Positions 8,116 to 16,509 of a stretch of DNA of 64,000 bases are shown here, piece after piece. The translations under genes and the position numbers were made by a program. This DNA comes from Capsulimonas sp039928515 (lineage in GTDB: Bacteria; Armatimonadota; Armatimonadia; Armatimonadales; Capsulimonadaceae). Positions within the stretch are counted from its first letter, which is position 1, and each line of letters opens with the position of its first letter. The stretch is taken from assembly GCF_039928515.1 (NCBI RefSeq), contig NZ_JBDSSZ010000112.1; one strand, 5' to 3'. A model generated the notes under the pieces. It saw nothing but the letters and a program-made list of their open reading frames with translations. It was not told the DNA's origin and searched no databases.

Positions 8116-10052
8116 ATCGCCACCCCTATCATCGTCTTGAAAATGCCCGTGCAAAGCGCCTCCGCTGTATGCACGGGCACGGCGTTTCCGATCTGCTTCA
8201 CCTTATGCTCTCGCGTTCCGGTGAAGATGTAGCTTTTAGGGAAACCTTGGCCGCCGGCGAGTTCGTGCGGCTGAAGCATCCGGTAAAGAATGTCCAGGTA
8301 TCCAACGACATCGCCTTTGTCGACCAGGTGGACGTACTCAGGCGCGACAAGGGCGAAGCGATCGCTCCCCGTGGCTGACAGCAGAGGCTGATCCACGGAA
8401 TGAGCGCCGCCGGTGCCGTTGTAATTGACGAGGAATGGCTCCGCGATCCCGAGACGATTGGACGTGTCGAGCGTGGGCAGCGGCGCACCGACAGACAGCA
8501 CGCGATCATCCCCATCATTGCGGCCAGGGTGCGAGCCGTGATATTTCGTCAGGAACGGGCGGACCAGGGCCAGGTGCTCGTAATTTGAAGTCACCGCCGG
8601 AAGCGGCTTATCCACAGAAACGGCGTCACTTCCCTCGTAATATTTGATGAGGTAGGGATCGAGCTCACCGGCGACGAGCTGCGGCTCGGCGACGCCCATG
8701 ATGTTTCCCGTCGTCAGCGCCCGGATCGGCTCATCCAGCGAATGGGCGCTTGCGTTATTGCGGCTCACGATCATGTATGGCTGTAGGAGCGCCAGCTCGC
8801 CGCGCTTCGCGGTTGTGACGGTGACGAGCGGCCTATCCACACTGCGACAGCGGTTTGCCGAACCCTGGTGCGTGATCGGCGCGATGTAGGGCTCAACCAG
8901 AGCGCGGAAATCCTTGGTCAGAATCGTCCCGACCGGGCCATCGATGGAAAAGGGACCGATCTGCCCGCCGGGGCCGCCGCTGGACGTCAGGAACGGCTGC
9001 AGAACAGCCACGCCAAACTGCGTCCGCGTCATGACGGTCGGGAACGGCTTATCCAGGCTGTAGCCGTCGCGACCGTTCTGCAAGACGACCAAGAACGGCT
9101 CGCAGAGCGCTCCCGCGCCGTGGCTGGTGACAGCAGGCAACGGACGGTGGATTGAATGCGTTCTCGGCTCCTGTCCTTCGCGTTCGCCGAAGTTTGGGAC
9201 AAGGAAGGGAAGACCAGCAAACTTGTAGACGCCGGCATGGATCCGCGCCATCGTCGCGGCGACCAGCGGCTTCTTCCCATAGCGAGGACGGTCGTAAATG
9301 GAAGTGCCCTTCAGATCCCAGTCAATGATGTCGCGGGCGACGCGCCACGCTTTCAGGGCCGGACGATTCGCAAGTTCCGACGCCGGCGCATGTGTCGGCT
9401 CCGGCCAGGCGGGCGCGCCGCCGCGCCGAGCCTGAATGAACAGGCGCTTACGGCTCGTGGGATCGCCGTATTCGTAGCAAGTCAGGACTCGGTCCTCAAC
9501 GGTGTATCCGAGCTCTTCCAGGTTGCGCACGAAGTTTCGGTAGTATTTGCCGGCCTCTTCCTTAATTGGCTGACCGATCTTACAAGCCTTCACGTGCTCA
9601 GCGCCTTCCACTTCGCCGCAGGTACACGGATGCAGCGGGCCCCACGTTTTGAACTCGGGAACGTTCTCAATCAAGATGTGCCGAATATAAAGCGCGTCCG
9701 CCCAGCGAAGGATATGCCAGGCGCTGGCGCGCTTCTGCGCGCTTTTTGGCTTGCCGCCCCTTGCCGAAGAGAAGTGAGTACATTCGGGAGACGCGACGAG
9801 CAGATCCAGGATGCCGCCAGGAACGATGGCGCGCGGATCCGCCCCATCGATCGTCTCGCAGATGTGCGTCACGTCCGGATGGTTCGCCGTGTGCGTGTCG
9901 ATCGCCACTGGCCAGTGATTGATGGCGAGGAGCTGCACCGCGAAGCCAAGGGCGGCGGCCGCGCGCAGCAGCCCGGTGCTCGTTCCGCCGGCGCCGCAAA
10001 AGAGGTCCGCGCAGATGAATGGTTTCTTTGCTGGCTTCGTTCCAGGAGACAT
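8112..10052 (-). CDS. dcm: DNA cytosine-5 methyltransferase, large phage type, 646 aa
   Basis: C5-cytosine methyltransferase. Motif I is 'ADLFCGAGGTSTGLL' near residue 15, motif IV 'ASPECTHFSSARG' near 88 (catalytic Cys after Glu instead of the usual Pro-Pro-Cys), motif VI 'IENVPEF' near 129, motif VIII 'SRKRLFIQAR' near 201, and motif X 'QIGNAVPVHT' near 620. Between VIII and X, where the target-recognition domain should be, lies a string of eight 32-40 residue repeats. ATG 10052 is chosen over TTG 10055 because GGAG lies 8 nt upstream; it overlaps the previous stop (TGATG). The gene is coupled to dam downstream. Confidence 0.9.
   Translation of the reverse strand: MSPGTKPAKKPFICADLFCGAGGTSTGLLRAAAALGFAVQLLAINHWPVAIDTHTANHPDVTHICETIDGADPRAIVPGGILDLLVASPECTHFSSARGGKPKSAQKRASAWHILRWADALYIRHILIENVPEFKTWGPLHPCTCGEVEGAEHVKACKIGQPIKEEAGKYYRNFVRNLEELGYTVEDRVLTCYEYGDPTSRKRLFIQARRGGAPAWPEPTHAPASELANRPALKAWRVARDIIDWDLKGTSIYDRPRYGKKPLVAATMARIHAGVYKFAGLPFLVPNFGEREGQEPRTHSIHRPLPAVTSHGAGALCEPFLVVLQNGRDGYSLDKPFPTVMTRTQFGVAVLQPFLTSSGGPGGQIGPFSIDGPVGTILTKDFRALVEPYIAPITHQGSANRCRSVDRPLVTVTTAKRGELALLQPYMIVSRNNASAHSLDEPIRALTTGNIMGVAEPQLVAGELDPYLIKYYEGSDAVSVDKPLPAVTSNYEHLALVRPFLTKYHGSHPGRNDGDDRVLSVGAPLPTLDTSNRLGIAEPFLVNYNGTGGAHSVDQPLLSATGSDRFALVAPEYVHLVDKGDVVGYLDILYRMLQPHELAGGQGFPKSYIFTGTREHKVKQIGNAVPVHTAEALCTGIFKTMIGVAI
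8346..9215 (-). repeat. eight tandem repeats replacing the target-recognition region of the cytosine methylase
   Basis: Residues about 281-570 repeat a unit with the pattern [EQD]-P-[FY]-[LIM]-x(6-20)-S-[VIL]-D-x-P-x2-[TA]-[VL]-T-x(6-9)-A-L-[VL]. Examples: 'GYSLDKPFPTVMTR', 'RSVDRPLVTVTTAK', 'VSVDKPLPAVTSNY', 'HSVDQPLLSATGSD'. The same type of array is known in large phage Dcm proteins; each unit probably forms one small beta element. Unit lengths vary between about 30 and 40 residues. Confidence 0.8.
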
Positions 10053-12613
10053 CAATTGTTCTCCTCGGAATGGCTCGCGCGGACCACCACAATTGAGGAC
10101 AGGCGCTCAGACGGCGTGACCGTCTCCGAATGGTTTTCATTGTAGGCGTCGGTCAGCGCGCGCAGCGCTTTCTTCGCAGCCAGCGACAGGCGGTATTCGT
10201 GCAGCTCGGCGATCGCTTCGTCCGGCGTCAGCCCCATTTCGAAGAGCAGATCGTCGCTGCCCTGGCTGATCGGAACCTCCAGGGTCGGGCGCGCCGCTTG
10301 CCGCTGGAGATCCTGCACGTACTCGTGTTGCGTCGTGCGGCATTCGGGAGACGCTATGATTGGATCAAAACGACCGATCGCGGGGGCCGCGATCGGAAGT
10401 GAGTTGAGGTCTTGAACCGTTAGCACCGTGGGCGCGGCGAGCGATGCAGCGCTCGCCGGAAGTTCATCTGGCCGCGCGTCATGCTCGGCGGCGTCGGGAT
10501 TGGCGTCTGCATTTGAAGCGGTCGGCACGGCGGAAGCGCCGCTGGCCGCCACTGCGCCCGGAGTGTGCTCGTCACGATTACCATAGGTGTTCTCCTTGTC
10601 TGCATCAATCGGCGTGAAATCAGAAAGAGGCTTGGACGTGGCGACGACCGCCGGAGTCGGCGCGCTGGCGTCGGCGGCGCGCAGCGGCCCCGGCTCCGCG
10701 TACGTAACTGGGATTTCCGGTTGTGTAGCGTTGAAGTATGGGCTGTCCGCCGCGCGCTGAAGATCCGCGATATGGTCGGACAGGACCTGGTCCAGCTTCG
10801 ACACCGACCAATGCGCGGCGACGGCATCCTGTGCGAAACGGATCAGCGAGGCCTCCGTTCCCTGGAACTTGAGCAGTTTCAGGAGCTTGAAGCCGTGGGT
10901 GGCGCTGAGATGGTTTTCGCGCAGGATCTGCTGGACGGGTTCGGGAAGTTCGAGCAGCTTGATCGTCTGACTGACCGTGGTCTGCGAAATGCTATAGTCC
11001 TTTGCGATCTGATCCTGGGTCTGATCCAAATCGACCAGGAAGGCGTAGCCGCGCGCACGTTCGATCGGGCTGAGCGGTTCGCGCTCGTCATTCTCGCTGA
11101 GCGAAATGTGCGCATGCTGGACATCCGTGATGGTTTCGTCGATTTCGGCTCGGATTGTCTTTAACCCGGCCAGATGAGCTGCGCGGAAACGGCGATCTCC
11201 GGCGACGAGTTCGAATTTACCGCCTGCGGCGGGTCTGACCAGGATCGGCTGGATTTGCCCGATCTCCTGCATGCTTGTCGCCAGGGAGGCAAGGGCGGAC
11301 GGATTGAACAATTCTCGCGGCTGGAAGCGATTGTCCTGGATCAAGCCCAAGGGAAGATCACGAGTGATACGGCCGGCAACGGGCCCCGTAGCCACAGGGA
11401 GGCCGAGATCATTGATTGATGAATAAATATCGTGGGTCGCAGAGCCTTGCTCGTCACCGGTATCGATATCGTCGGCAGCATCAACAGGCGTTGCATCCTT
11501 ATGTGTGGCGGACAAGCCGTCATCAGCGGGCTTTTCCAGCACGATCACTCGCGTCTCGACCGCCGTGGAGCGATCGCTTTCCTTGAACGCGCCGTGCGGA
11601 AGGGCGGTCACGTTGTGCTCCAGATCGCGCAGCCAGCCCCGAAAGGATTCGATCTGTCGATCGCTGCGAAAGAAGACTGCGGCGCTCACAATCGCGACCA
11701 GAACGCCGCCAGGCGCAAGAAGATCGTAGGCGTGGCGCACATGCACTGTATCCGCACCGCGCTCGAATGGCGGGTTCATGACGATTCGGTCATAGAGATG
11801 GCCGCCCCCGTCCCACTCCAGGAAGTCGTCCGCGACAAGGTTATGACCTTTCGCCAGCAGGATCTCGCGCAGAGAATGGTTGATCTCGACCACGGAAAGC
11901 GGGGCGTCCGGATGCATCTCGCGAATCATGTCCGCGATATGCCCGCTTCCCGCCTCCGGCTCCAGCGTTTTCATCCCTGTCTTGATATTGGCCATCTCCA
12001 CCACGATGCGCCCGACATCGCCCGGCGTCGGGAAGTAGCCCGGGATCCTGTTGCCGATCAGGGAGCGCATCAGTTTGCGCAGCTTCAGTGCGTCCTCCGT
12101 TTCGGTCCCGGCGCCCTGCGCCGCCTCTTCCAGAATTGTCTTCGCCTGGGTGAATGCGCCGGCGTCCGTAATGCCGCAGGCGGCAAGTCGCCCCTGCTCC
12201 ATTTCATGGCCTCGCCCGCCAGGGAAGTACTTGTGGGCGAGGATCGTCTCAATGACGAGCTTGGTCTTGATCCGCGAGACGACCGCTGGGATCGTTCCCG
12301 CGTCGTGGGCGTCGGCCAGATAGCGGCAGACCGACTGCACACGCTGCATCCGGCGTGCATCGCTTTCCGCCTGCTCCGCTTCCTGGGCGCGCTTGTTCGT
12401 GTTGGCCAGCCGAGGCACAAGTTTCACATCGATGGCGGCCTGCATACCGTTCGCGAGAACGCGCAGCTTATCGGAAATGCCACCCGCTTCCCGCTCGTCA
12501 GCATCGTTCTTAAAGTCGTCTGCATCGTTTTGAGGAGCGTTCTCAGCGCTATCGCCCTCGCGCAGGGTCAGGTGTCCGAAGGTCGGAACGCGAGTATCAG
12601 TGTCCGTAAACAT
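10052..12613 (-). CDS. fusion protein: N6-adenine methyltransferase domain plus ParB/Spo0J-like domain, 853 aa
   Basis: Residues 1-130 are helical. Residues about 185-350 form a class I methyltransferase: 'TLEPEAGSGHIADMI' (motif I) and 'DRIVMNPPFERGADTVH' (motif IV, NPPF), then 'LLAPGGVLVAIV'. Residues about 425-560 are a ParB N-domain: 'DNRFQPRELFNPSALASL', 'GQIQPILVRP', 'ELVAGDRRFRAAHLAG' (the G-D-R-R-F-R-A box that binds CTP in true ParB), then a helix-turn-helix 'QIAKDYSISQTTVSQTIKLL'. The last 220 residues are low-complexity Ala/Pro/Asp followed by a helical end. ATG 12613 is used because GGAG sits 10 nt upstream and it overlaps the previous stop (TAATG). The order methylase-then-ParB in one chain is unusual. 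Confidence 0.85.
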   Translation of the reverse strand: MFTDTDTRVPTFGHLTLREGDSAENAPQNDADDFKNDADEREAGGISDKLRVLANGMQAAIDVKLVPRLANTNKRAQEAEQAESDARRMQRVQSVCRYLADAHDAGTIPAVVSRIKTKLVIETILAHKYFPGGRGHEMEQGRLAACGITDAGAFTQAKTILEEAAQGAGTETEDALKLRKLMRSLIGNRIPGYFPTPGDVGRIVVEMANIKTGMKTLEPEAGSGHIADMIREMHPDAPLSVVEINHSLREILLAKGHNLVADDFLEWDGGGHLYDRIVMNPPFERGADTVHVRHAYDLLAPGGVLVAIVSAAVFFRSDRQIESFRGWLRDLEHNVTALPHGAFKESDRSTAVETRVIVLEKPADDGLSATHKDATPVDAADDIDTGDEQGSATHDIYSSINDLGLPVATGPVAGRITRDLPLGLIQDNRFQPRELFNPSALASLATSMQEIGQIQPILVRPAAGGKFELVAGDRRFRAAHLAGLKTIRAEIDETITDVQHAHISLSENDEREPLSPIERARGYAFLVDLDQTQDQIAKDYSISQTTVSQTIKLLELPEPVQQILRENHLSATHGFKLLKLLKFQGTEASLIRFAQDAVAAHWSVSKLDQVLSDHIADLQRAADSPYFNATQPEIPVTYAEPGPLRAADASAPTPAVVATSKPLSDFTPIDADKENTYGNRDEHTPGAVAASGASAVPTASNADANPDAAEHDARPDELPASAASLAAPTVLTVQDLNSLPIAAPAIGRFDPIIASPECRTTQHEYVQDLQRQAARPTLEVPISQGSDDLLFEMGLTPDEAIAELHEYRLSLAAKKALRALTDAYNENHSETVTPSERLSSIVVVRASHSEENN

Positions 12614-13098
12614 TAGCGCCAATCTCCCTTCGACGGGTGGTTATGCTTGGTCGAGCTGCTGCGGCCCGGGCGGGTGGCGCAGCGGAACGATTTGACTGCG
12701 GGGACTTCCGGCTGATGTGGCGGCGTCGGCGGTGCATCCTGGGCGGAAATCTCCGGAGACAACACGAACGAGATCTGTTCCTCACGCCAGATCTGGAGAT
12801 GCATCCCGCAGCTCCGGCGGCAGAGCGGCGCCAGCGCGCAGGCAAACCCGAGCACAAGGAATCCCGTCGAGAACCAGTAGCAAACGCCCTCTCCGCCCAT
12901 GCCGAAGGCGGCGGCCGCGCCGACGCACACCAGGCAGCAGGATAGGGACACGCCACTGGTGAATTCAATCCGTCGCTGACCGGCCCTGGACTTCTGTCCA
13001 GGCTGATCCATGGTACAGATGAACACCACGTGAGATCGAACGGCATCAGCATGAGGACTGAGGTTATCTGACGGCAGGCTATTTGCTTTCGTGACCAT
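12613..13098 (-). CDS. membrane protein, 161 aa
   Basis: Residues about 48-95 are strongly hydrophobic ('GVSLSCCLVCVGAAAAFG' and 'FLVLGFACALAPLC'), giving two membrane helices; the flanks are hydrophilic. The C-terminal 50 residues are Pro- and Arg-rich. ATG 13098 has GGAG about 10 nt upstream inside the end of the previous gene. It is the only membrane protein in this leftward operon. No family recognised; the several cysteines lie in and near the membrane segments. Confidence 0.6.
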   Translation of the reverse strand: MVTKANSLPSDNLSPHADAVRSHVVFICTMDQPGQKSRAGQRRIEFTSGVSLSCCLVCVGAAAAFGMGGEGVCYWFSTGFLVLGFACALAPLCRRSCGMHLQIWREEQISFVLSPEISAQDAPPTPPHQPEVPAVKSFRCATRPGRSSSTKHNHPSKGDWR

Positions 13099-13100
13099 AA

Positions 13101-14159
13101 TTAGGCGGCTCCTACAATCCGTGTCTCATCACATCCCGGTACGCACAGATGCCAGTAGCCTTGGTCGACCACGGCAAACGCGATGCAGGTCTTGCCTTCG
13201 GGGACACTGGGAGTAAATCCAATGTAACCGCGACGCTCGGCGAGCGCGAACTCGATCCGTTTAGACTTCACGGCGGAAGGGCTTTCAGCGACGGCGCGCG
13301 CCTCACGCAGAAACTTGTCGTCGGAAATCAGCGCCTCCAGGCGCGCAAGCGCCAGTTTGCTGTCCAGAGGCTCGCGCCGCACCTCATCGCGGGCATCCTG
13401 CGCCGCCGTGCGCACCGCGCCGTCAATCTTTCCAGGTTTGGCGCGCGGCGGATCCGCGGCTGGCTTCGGTTGCGCAACAGTTGGCTGTGCTGGCTCGGCG
13501 ACCGGCTTCGTCGTCGCCACTGGGGCCAGCTTCGCAGCAACCGGACGGGCAGGCTTGGTGAAAGCCTCACGCGTGGTCGGCGTCTTCTTCACGTGGGCTT
13601 TCACGCCGCTCTCCGACAGGCACGGAATGCAGATCATCCGGGTCTCGGTTCTATTCGCCGTCTTGGGACGTCTGCATTTGGCGCAGAGAGGCGGGGTGTC
13701 TCCGAGCCACTGCAAGGATGAAGCGGGCGCGCTCTGCGGATGAGCGGAGGCAGGCACTGTCACGATCTCAGAGGCGGCGTCCGCTGCGTCTTCCAGCGGC
13801 GCTTCCGTCGTCTCCGGTTCCTCTATCGCAATGGCAGGTTCGATGATAATGCGCACGTCCGAGTTTTCGGTATCGCTGTCCATAGTGGCGTCCGCGTTAC
13901 CGTCGTCAGGGGTGACCGTCTGCACGTTATTGTCGCCAGAGGCGGGCGCCTGCCAGTCATCGTCCTGAGCGGTCGTCACTGGCTGCTCAGAACCGATCGG
14001 CGCAGGTGGCAGCGCGAACACCATCCGGGCATAGTCGGCGGTGCGCACGGCCACGTCGGCCGCGTCATCGACGCAGGCGCACTCCAGGCTAACGGACAGA
14101 TGGTCGGCGCCGCGCCGGAAGTCGATGGAGAAGCCAAAGGAAGCGTCAGTTCTGGGCAT
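13101..14159 (-). CDS. zinc-finger protein with long acidic and Ala/Pro-rich linkers, 352 aa
   Basis: Begins at ATG 14159 (MPRTDASFGFSIDF) behind AAAGGG; the in-frame sequence upstream is antisense-like Arg-rich. Residues 1-60 form a small domain, followed by an acidic linker, then 'CAKCRRPKTANRTETRMICIPC' reduced here to its key residues: C-x2-C-x13-C-x2-C near residues 160-180. An Ala/Pro/Lys-rich linker follows and a C-terminal domain of about 100 residues with 'ERRGYIGFTPSVPEG'. Probably a nucleic-acid-binding helper of the neighbouring annealing protein. The 5' end overlaps the previous gene by 14 bp. Confidence 0.65.
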   Translation of the reverse strand: MPRTDASFGFSIDFRRGADHLSVSLECACVDDAADVAVRTADYARMVFALPPAPIGSEQPVTTAQDDDWQAPASGDNNVQTVTPDDGNADATMDSDTENSDVRIIIEPAIAIEEPETTEAPLEDAADAASEIVTVPASAHPQSAPASSLQWLGDTPPLCAKCRRPKTANRTETRMICIPCLSESGVKAHVKKTPTTREAFTKPARPVAAKLAPVATTKPVAEPAQPTVAQPKPAADPPRAKPGKIDGAVRTAAQDARDEVRREPLDSKLALARLEALISDDKFLREARAVAESPSAVKSKRIEFALAERRGYIGFTPSVPEGKTCIAFAVVDQGYWHLCVPGCDETRIVGAA

Positions 14160-14529
14160 GGCGGCCACCCTTTCCTGGGGAATGATAAATTGGGTATCCG
14201 CCGGCGCACGGCCAGAGATACGCGACCAGAGACTGATCGGCCTCGTCCGGCGTCTGAACCGGGGCGGTTGGATGGATGGGCTCAATGGAAATGGCGGGCT
14301 GATCGGCGTTCGCGGCTTCGGCGGCGCGCTCGGCGGCCTCGTCCTGGACGCGCTTTGCTTCGGTCAGATGATGGACCGTGAGGAGTGCGCCCATTTCACC
14401 CTCATACGCGGACACGCATTCGGAGATAGAGCCTTTTTTGATGAGCATCATCTGCTCGGCAATGGCGCGCTTGGACCTCCACTCCCCTAGATTACTGATG
14501 ACGTTGCGGATCATTTTGTCGGTGATCAT
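14146..14529 (-). CDS. hypothetical helical protein, 127 aa
   Basis: ATG 14529 overlaps the stop of the annealing-protein gene (ATGA), so the 45 open codons upstream are ignored. Begins MITDKMIRNVISNLGEW. Residues 1-75 are helical with alternating charges ('LTEAKRVQDEAAERAAEAAN'), then a Pro-rich linker. No family recognised. Translational coupling to the Rad52-like protein suggests a partner role. Confidence 0.65.
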   Translation of the reverse strand: MITDKMIRNVISNLGEWRSKRAIAEQMMLIKKGSISECVSAYEGEMGALLTVHHLTEAKRVQDEAAERAAEAANADQPAISIEPIHPTAPVQTPDEADQSLVAYLWPCAGGYPIYHSPGKGGRHAQN

Positions 14530-15248
14530 GAACCTGCTCCTTCCCGGACGGAGGCAGCGCCGGCGGTCCGGAACGACTGCGTCGGCGTGATGGCGCGGTC
14601 CCGGCCATCCTTCTGGCAGGCGGGGCAGAGCGCCGCGCCGTAGTTGCGAATGGAAAGCTCGCACTGAGATTTGTTGATGGGCTTCGGGCAGCTGGAGCAG
14701 GTCGTCGGGAGGGCCTGCTCGTCGGCGGGTTCGGAAGACGCGGGAGCCTCGGCGCGGGGGCGGGGGAATTCCGATGATGGACGCGCGGCGGGGTGGCCGC
14801 CGCCGCGCTGACCCGATTGATTGGGACGCTGGCCGCGACCATTGCCGGGGGCATCGGCCAGGCGTCCGCCGGCGACTTCGTCCAGTTCCGGCGCGAACTG
14901 TGTGCCGTAGCCGCAGAGTGCGAGCGCGCGGCCGACGGCGCCGGTCTCAGCCTTTTCAATATAGTCGCCGAAGCCCTTAATGTCTTCCTTCTTCGTGCCC
15001 ATCGCCATGAGGCGACCATCGGCGTCGAAGATCTTCGCCTGGAAGATGGCGAACTGCTTGTCATTGTCGATCGTGAGAGGGTTGGTCTCGATCGTCCAGT
15101 CCGGATGCTCGGCGCGGAACCACAGGACACGGGCGGAGACTGGTAAGTACTTTCGGCCGCCCTGAACGGTAATCAAGTGCCGATTGGGGTCAAAAGCACG
15201 CTTTTCACTAGAAACTGTATTGCAATTGTCATTTTGGGGTATAGTCAT
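14526..15248 (-). CDS. Rad52-like single-strand annealing protein with C-terminal zinc ribbon, 240 aa
   Basis: Residues about 28-125 read 'GGRKYLPVSARVLWFRAE', 'HPDWTIETNPL', 'AIFQAKIFDADGRLMAMG' and 'DYIEKAETGAVGRALALCGY'. This combination (YLPV-x-R-V-x-WFR, PDW-x-I, EKAET-x-AxGRAL-x2-x-GYGT) is typical of plasmid and phage annealing proteins related to the Rad52/Sak group. They coat ssDNA and pair complementary strands. A linker rich in Gly/Pro/Arg leads to 'CSSCPKPINKS' and 'CPACQKDGRD', a four-Cys zinc ribbon at residues about 183-215. ATG 15248 has AAGGA 9 nt upstream, directly after a hairpin (15263-15305). Confidence 0.8.
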   Translation of the reverse strand: MTIPQNDNCNTVSSEKRAFDPNRHLITVQGGRKYLPVSARVLWFRAEHPDWTIETNPLTIDNDKQFAIFQAKIFDADGRLMAMGTKKEDIKGFGDYIEKAETGAVGRALALCGYGTQFAPELDEVAGGRLADAPGNGRGQRPNQSGQRGGGHPAARPSSEFPRPRAEAPASSEPADEQALPTTCSSCPKPINKSQCELSIRNYGAALCPACQKDGRDRAITPTQSFRTAGAASVREGAGS

Positions 15249-15262
15249 TGTCGTTAATCCTT

Positions 15263-15305
15263 AACGCCCCGGGAGCTGTTTGCAGCAGCGCTTGACTGGG
15301 GCGTT
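15263..15305. terminator. hairpin in the leader of the annealing-protein gene
   Basis: Outer arms 15263-15270 (AACGCCCC) and 15298-15305 (GGGGCGTT) enclose a second small hairpin (GCTG-tttg-CAGC). On the plus strand the stem is followed by TTGTTTTG, as in a rho-independent terminator. On the minus (operon) strand the stem is followed immediately by the AAGGA ribosome site of the next gene. It may stop antisense transcription and also act as an attenuator for the operon. Confidence 0.5.
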
Positions 15306-15335
15306 TTGTTTTGTCTCCACCTCAAGACCACCGCA

Positions 15336-15716
15336 CTATGCGGCGATCGCGTACTCCCACCCTATCTCCGCAAAATCAACCAACTTATCTGTAAAATCAA
15401 CCGACCTGTCCATGTCGGCGATGCTGCGTCCGAGGAACCGGAAATGAGGGGCTTCCTCTTCCTCGCCTGGCGTCATCTGGTCGCTGAGATAGTCGCGGAC
15501 CTTCAGATCGAGCGCCTCCCGCTCGGCGATGGCGTCGTCTTCGCTCAGGCCGCCATGAAACGCCATCAGGCCCAGGGCGAGGAGATGCTCGTCGAACTCC
15601 GCCACGTTGCCCGGCATCCGCATTCCCAGCGCACGCTCCGTGGCGGCGACGAACTCGCCGCGAGTGCCGGGAATATCCCCTCCGCCCAAGGCCGTTTCCA
15701 TCAAAGCGTTATCCAT
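15336..15716 (-). CDS. hypothetical acidic protein, 126 aa
   Basis: Begins MDNALMETALGGGDIPGTRG; acidic and helical, no recognised motif. It overlaps the previous gene by one base (TAATG at 15714-15718) and is separated from the annealing protein by a hairpin-containing leader. Second gene of the leftward operon. A role in early replication is inferred only from position. Confidence 0.65.
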   Translation of the reverse strand: MDNALMETALGGGDIPGTRGEFVAATERALGMRMPGNVAEFDEHLLALGLMAFHGGLSEDDAIAEREALDLKVRDYLSDQMTPGEEEEAPHFRFLGRSIADMDRSVDFTDKLVDFAEIGWEYAIAA

Positions 15717-16093
15717 TACGCCGCCGCCTTCCGCAGATGGGCCGTGTGCGCCGCTTCGCGCTCTTTTCGGTTCGCCTCGACGCGGGCCTCAATCACGATT
15801 TCGAAGGCGCGCGCCAGGAACGGCGTTCGGTGACTGATCATCGTCCGGTCACGATCGACATCGGTCGTTCCAGGAACCCGGTAGACCATCGCCCAATCAT
15901 CCTGCTCCGTGCGGTTCACCAGGAGCATATGATCGTCCTCGGGAACGATCGCGTAGCCTGCGGCGATTTGCTGCGCTTGTTCCATCAGCAGCGCCGCGCG
16001 GAAGCTGGCTTCGATCTCTCGCGTCTGCCGCTCGTAGGCGGCGACTTCGTTGTTGACCTCGATATGGCGGCGGATGGAACGTGCGGCTGACAT
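15716..16093 (-). CDS. hypothetical protein, first gene of the leftward early operon, 125 aa
   Basis: ATG 16093 is preceded by GGAG with a 6-nt spacer and by a strong promoter (16130-16158), so this is the first gene expressed leftward when the repressor is removed. The protein is soluble, with an N-terminal helix rich in Arg and Glu and a central 'GYAIVPEDDHMLLVNRTEQD' beta segment. No family recognised. Phage early leader proteins often modify host functions, but nothing in this sequence shows that directly. Confidence 0.7.
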   Translation of the reverse strand: MSAARSIRRHIEVNNEVAAYERQTREIEASFRAALLMEQAQQIAAGYAIVPEDDHMLLVNRTEQDDWAMVYRVPGTTDVDRDRTMISHRTPFLARAFEIVIEARVEANRKEREAAHTAHLRKAAA

Positions 16094-16122
16094 TTTTTGC
16101 TCCGGTAGTGTCTGTGCTCAAC

Positions 16123-16158
16123 TGAATACATAGTATCATAGTTGGACATATATGTCAA
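16123..16158 (-). promoter_or_regulatory. leftward early promoter with operator palindrome
   Basis: On the minus strand -35 TTGACA (16153-16158), 17-bp spacer, -10 TACTAT (16130-16135); the first ATG is 30 nt below the expected start site. The 12-bp palindrome GACATATATGTC (16145-16156) covers the -35 box and the spacer. The same consensus occurs at the two other promoters of the switch, so this looks like a repressor-controlled early promoter. A further half-site lies just upstream (16159-16167). Confidence 0.8.
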
Positions 16159-16190
16159 GACATATACAGCGCGAACAAAAAAATATTTCC

Positions 16191-16445
16191 TTATGGTTTC
16201 TTGCTTTCTGTGTGTTCTACAGCATGAGCGATTTCGTCGAGCGACATTGACAAAACGACACCTATCCGCTTCGCGTTCAACAGCTTCAATCCATGTGCAT
16301 AAGGCTTCCCGTTGAAGGAATCGTCTGAAAGAAGACGATGGTAGTGGCGACGCGTGAGATCGACTGCCTCGGCAACCTCCGCAGTCTCCAAACCAAGCTG
16401 GTCTTGTTTCTCATGAAGAATAGCGCCAAGAGACTTGTCTGCCAT
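16191..16445 (-). CDS. small XRE/Cro-like HTH regulator, 84 aa
   Basis: ATG 16445 follows AGGGG with a 5-nt spacer and a perfect promoter. Residues about 15-45 ('QLGLETAEVAEAVDLTRRHY') fit the helix-turn-helix of the XRE/Cro family, and 'SMSLDEIAHAVE' near the end fits its fifth helix. The gene is divergent from the larger repressor, with two operators between them and a third at its own 3' side, so it is probably the Cro-like partner of the switch. Start choice excludes 37 upstream residues that overlap the operators. Confidence 0.75.
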   Translation of the reverse strand: MADKSLGAILHEKQDQLGLETAEVAEAVDLTRRHYHRLLSDDSFNGKPYAHGLKLLNAKRIGVVLSMSLDEIAHAVEHTESKKP

Positions 16446-16460
16446 ACATACCCCTGGTCG

Positions 16461-16489
16461 ATTATATCGCCAATGGACGTATATGTCAA
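16461..16489 (-). promoter_or_regulatory. promoter of the Cro-like gene with operator
   Basis: Minus strand: -35 TTGACA (16484-16489), 17-bp spacer, -10 TATAAT (16461-16466), a consensus sigma-70 promoter. The near-palindrome GACGTATATGTC (16476-16487) overlaps the -35 box and spacer, one mismatch from the operator at 16145-16156. Transcript start would be near 16455, 10 nt before the ATG. Confidence 0.8.
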
Positions 16490-16509
16490 GATATACACGC
16501 AACCATTCG

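Noticed and set aside
11432..12616. 394-codon open frame on the plus strand
   Set aside because: Antisense to the methyltransferase-ParB fusion; no start signal.
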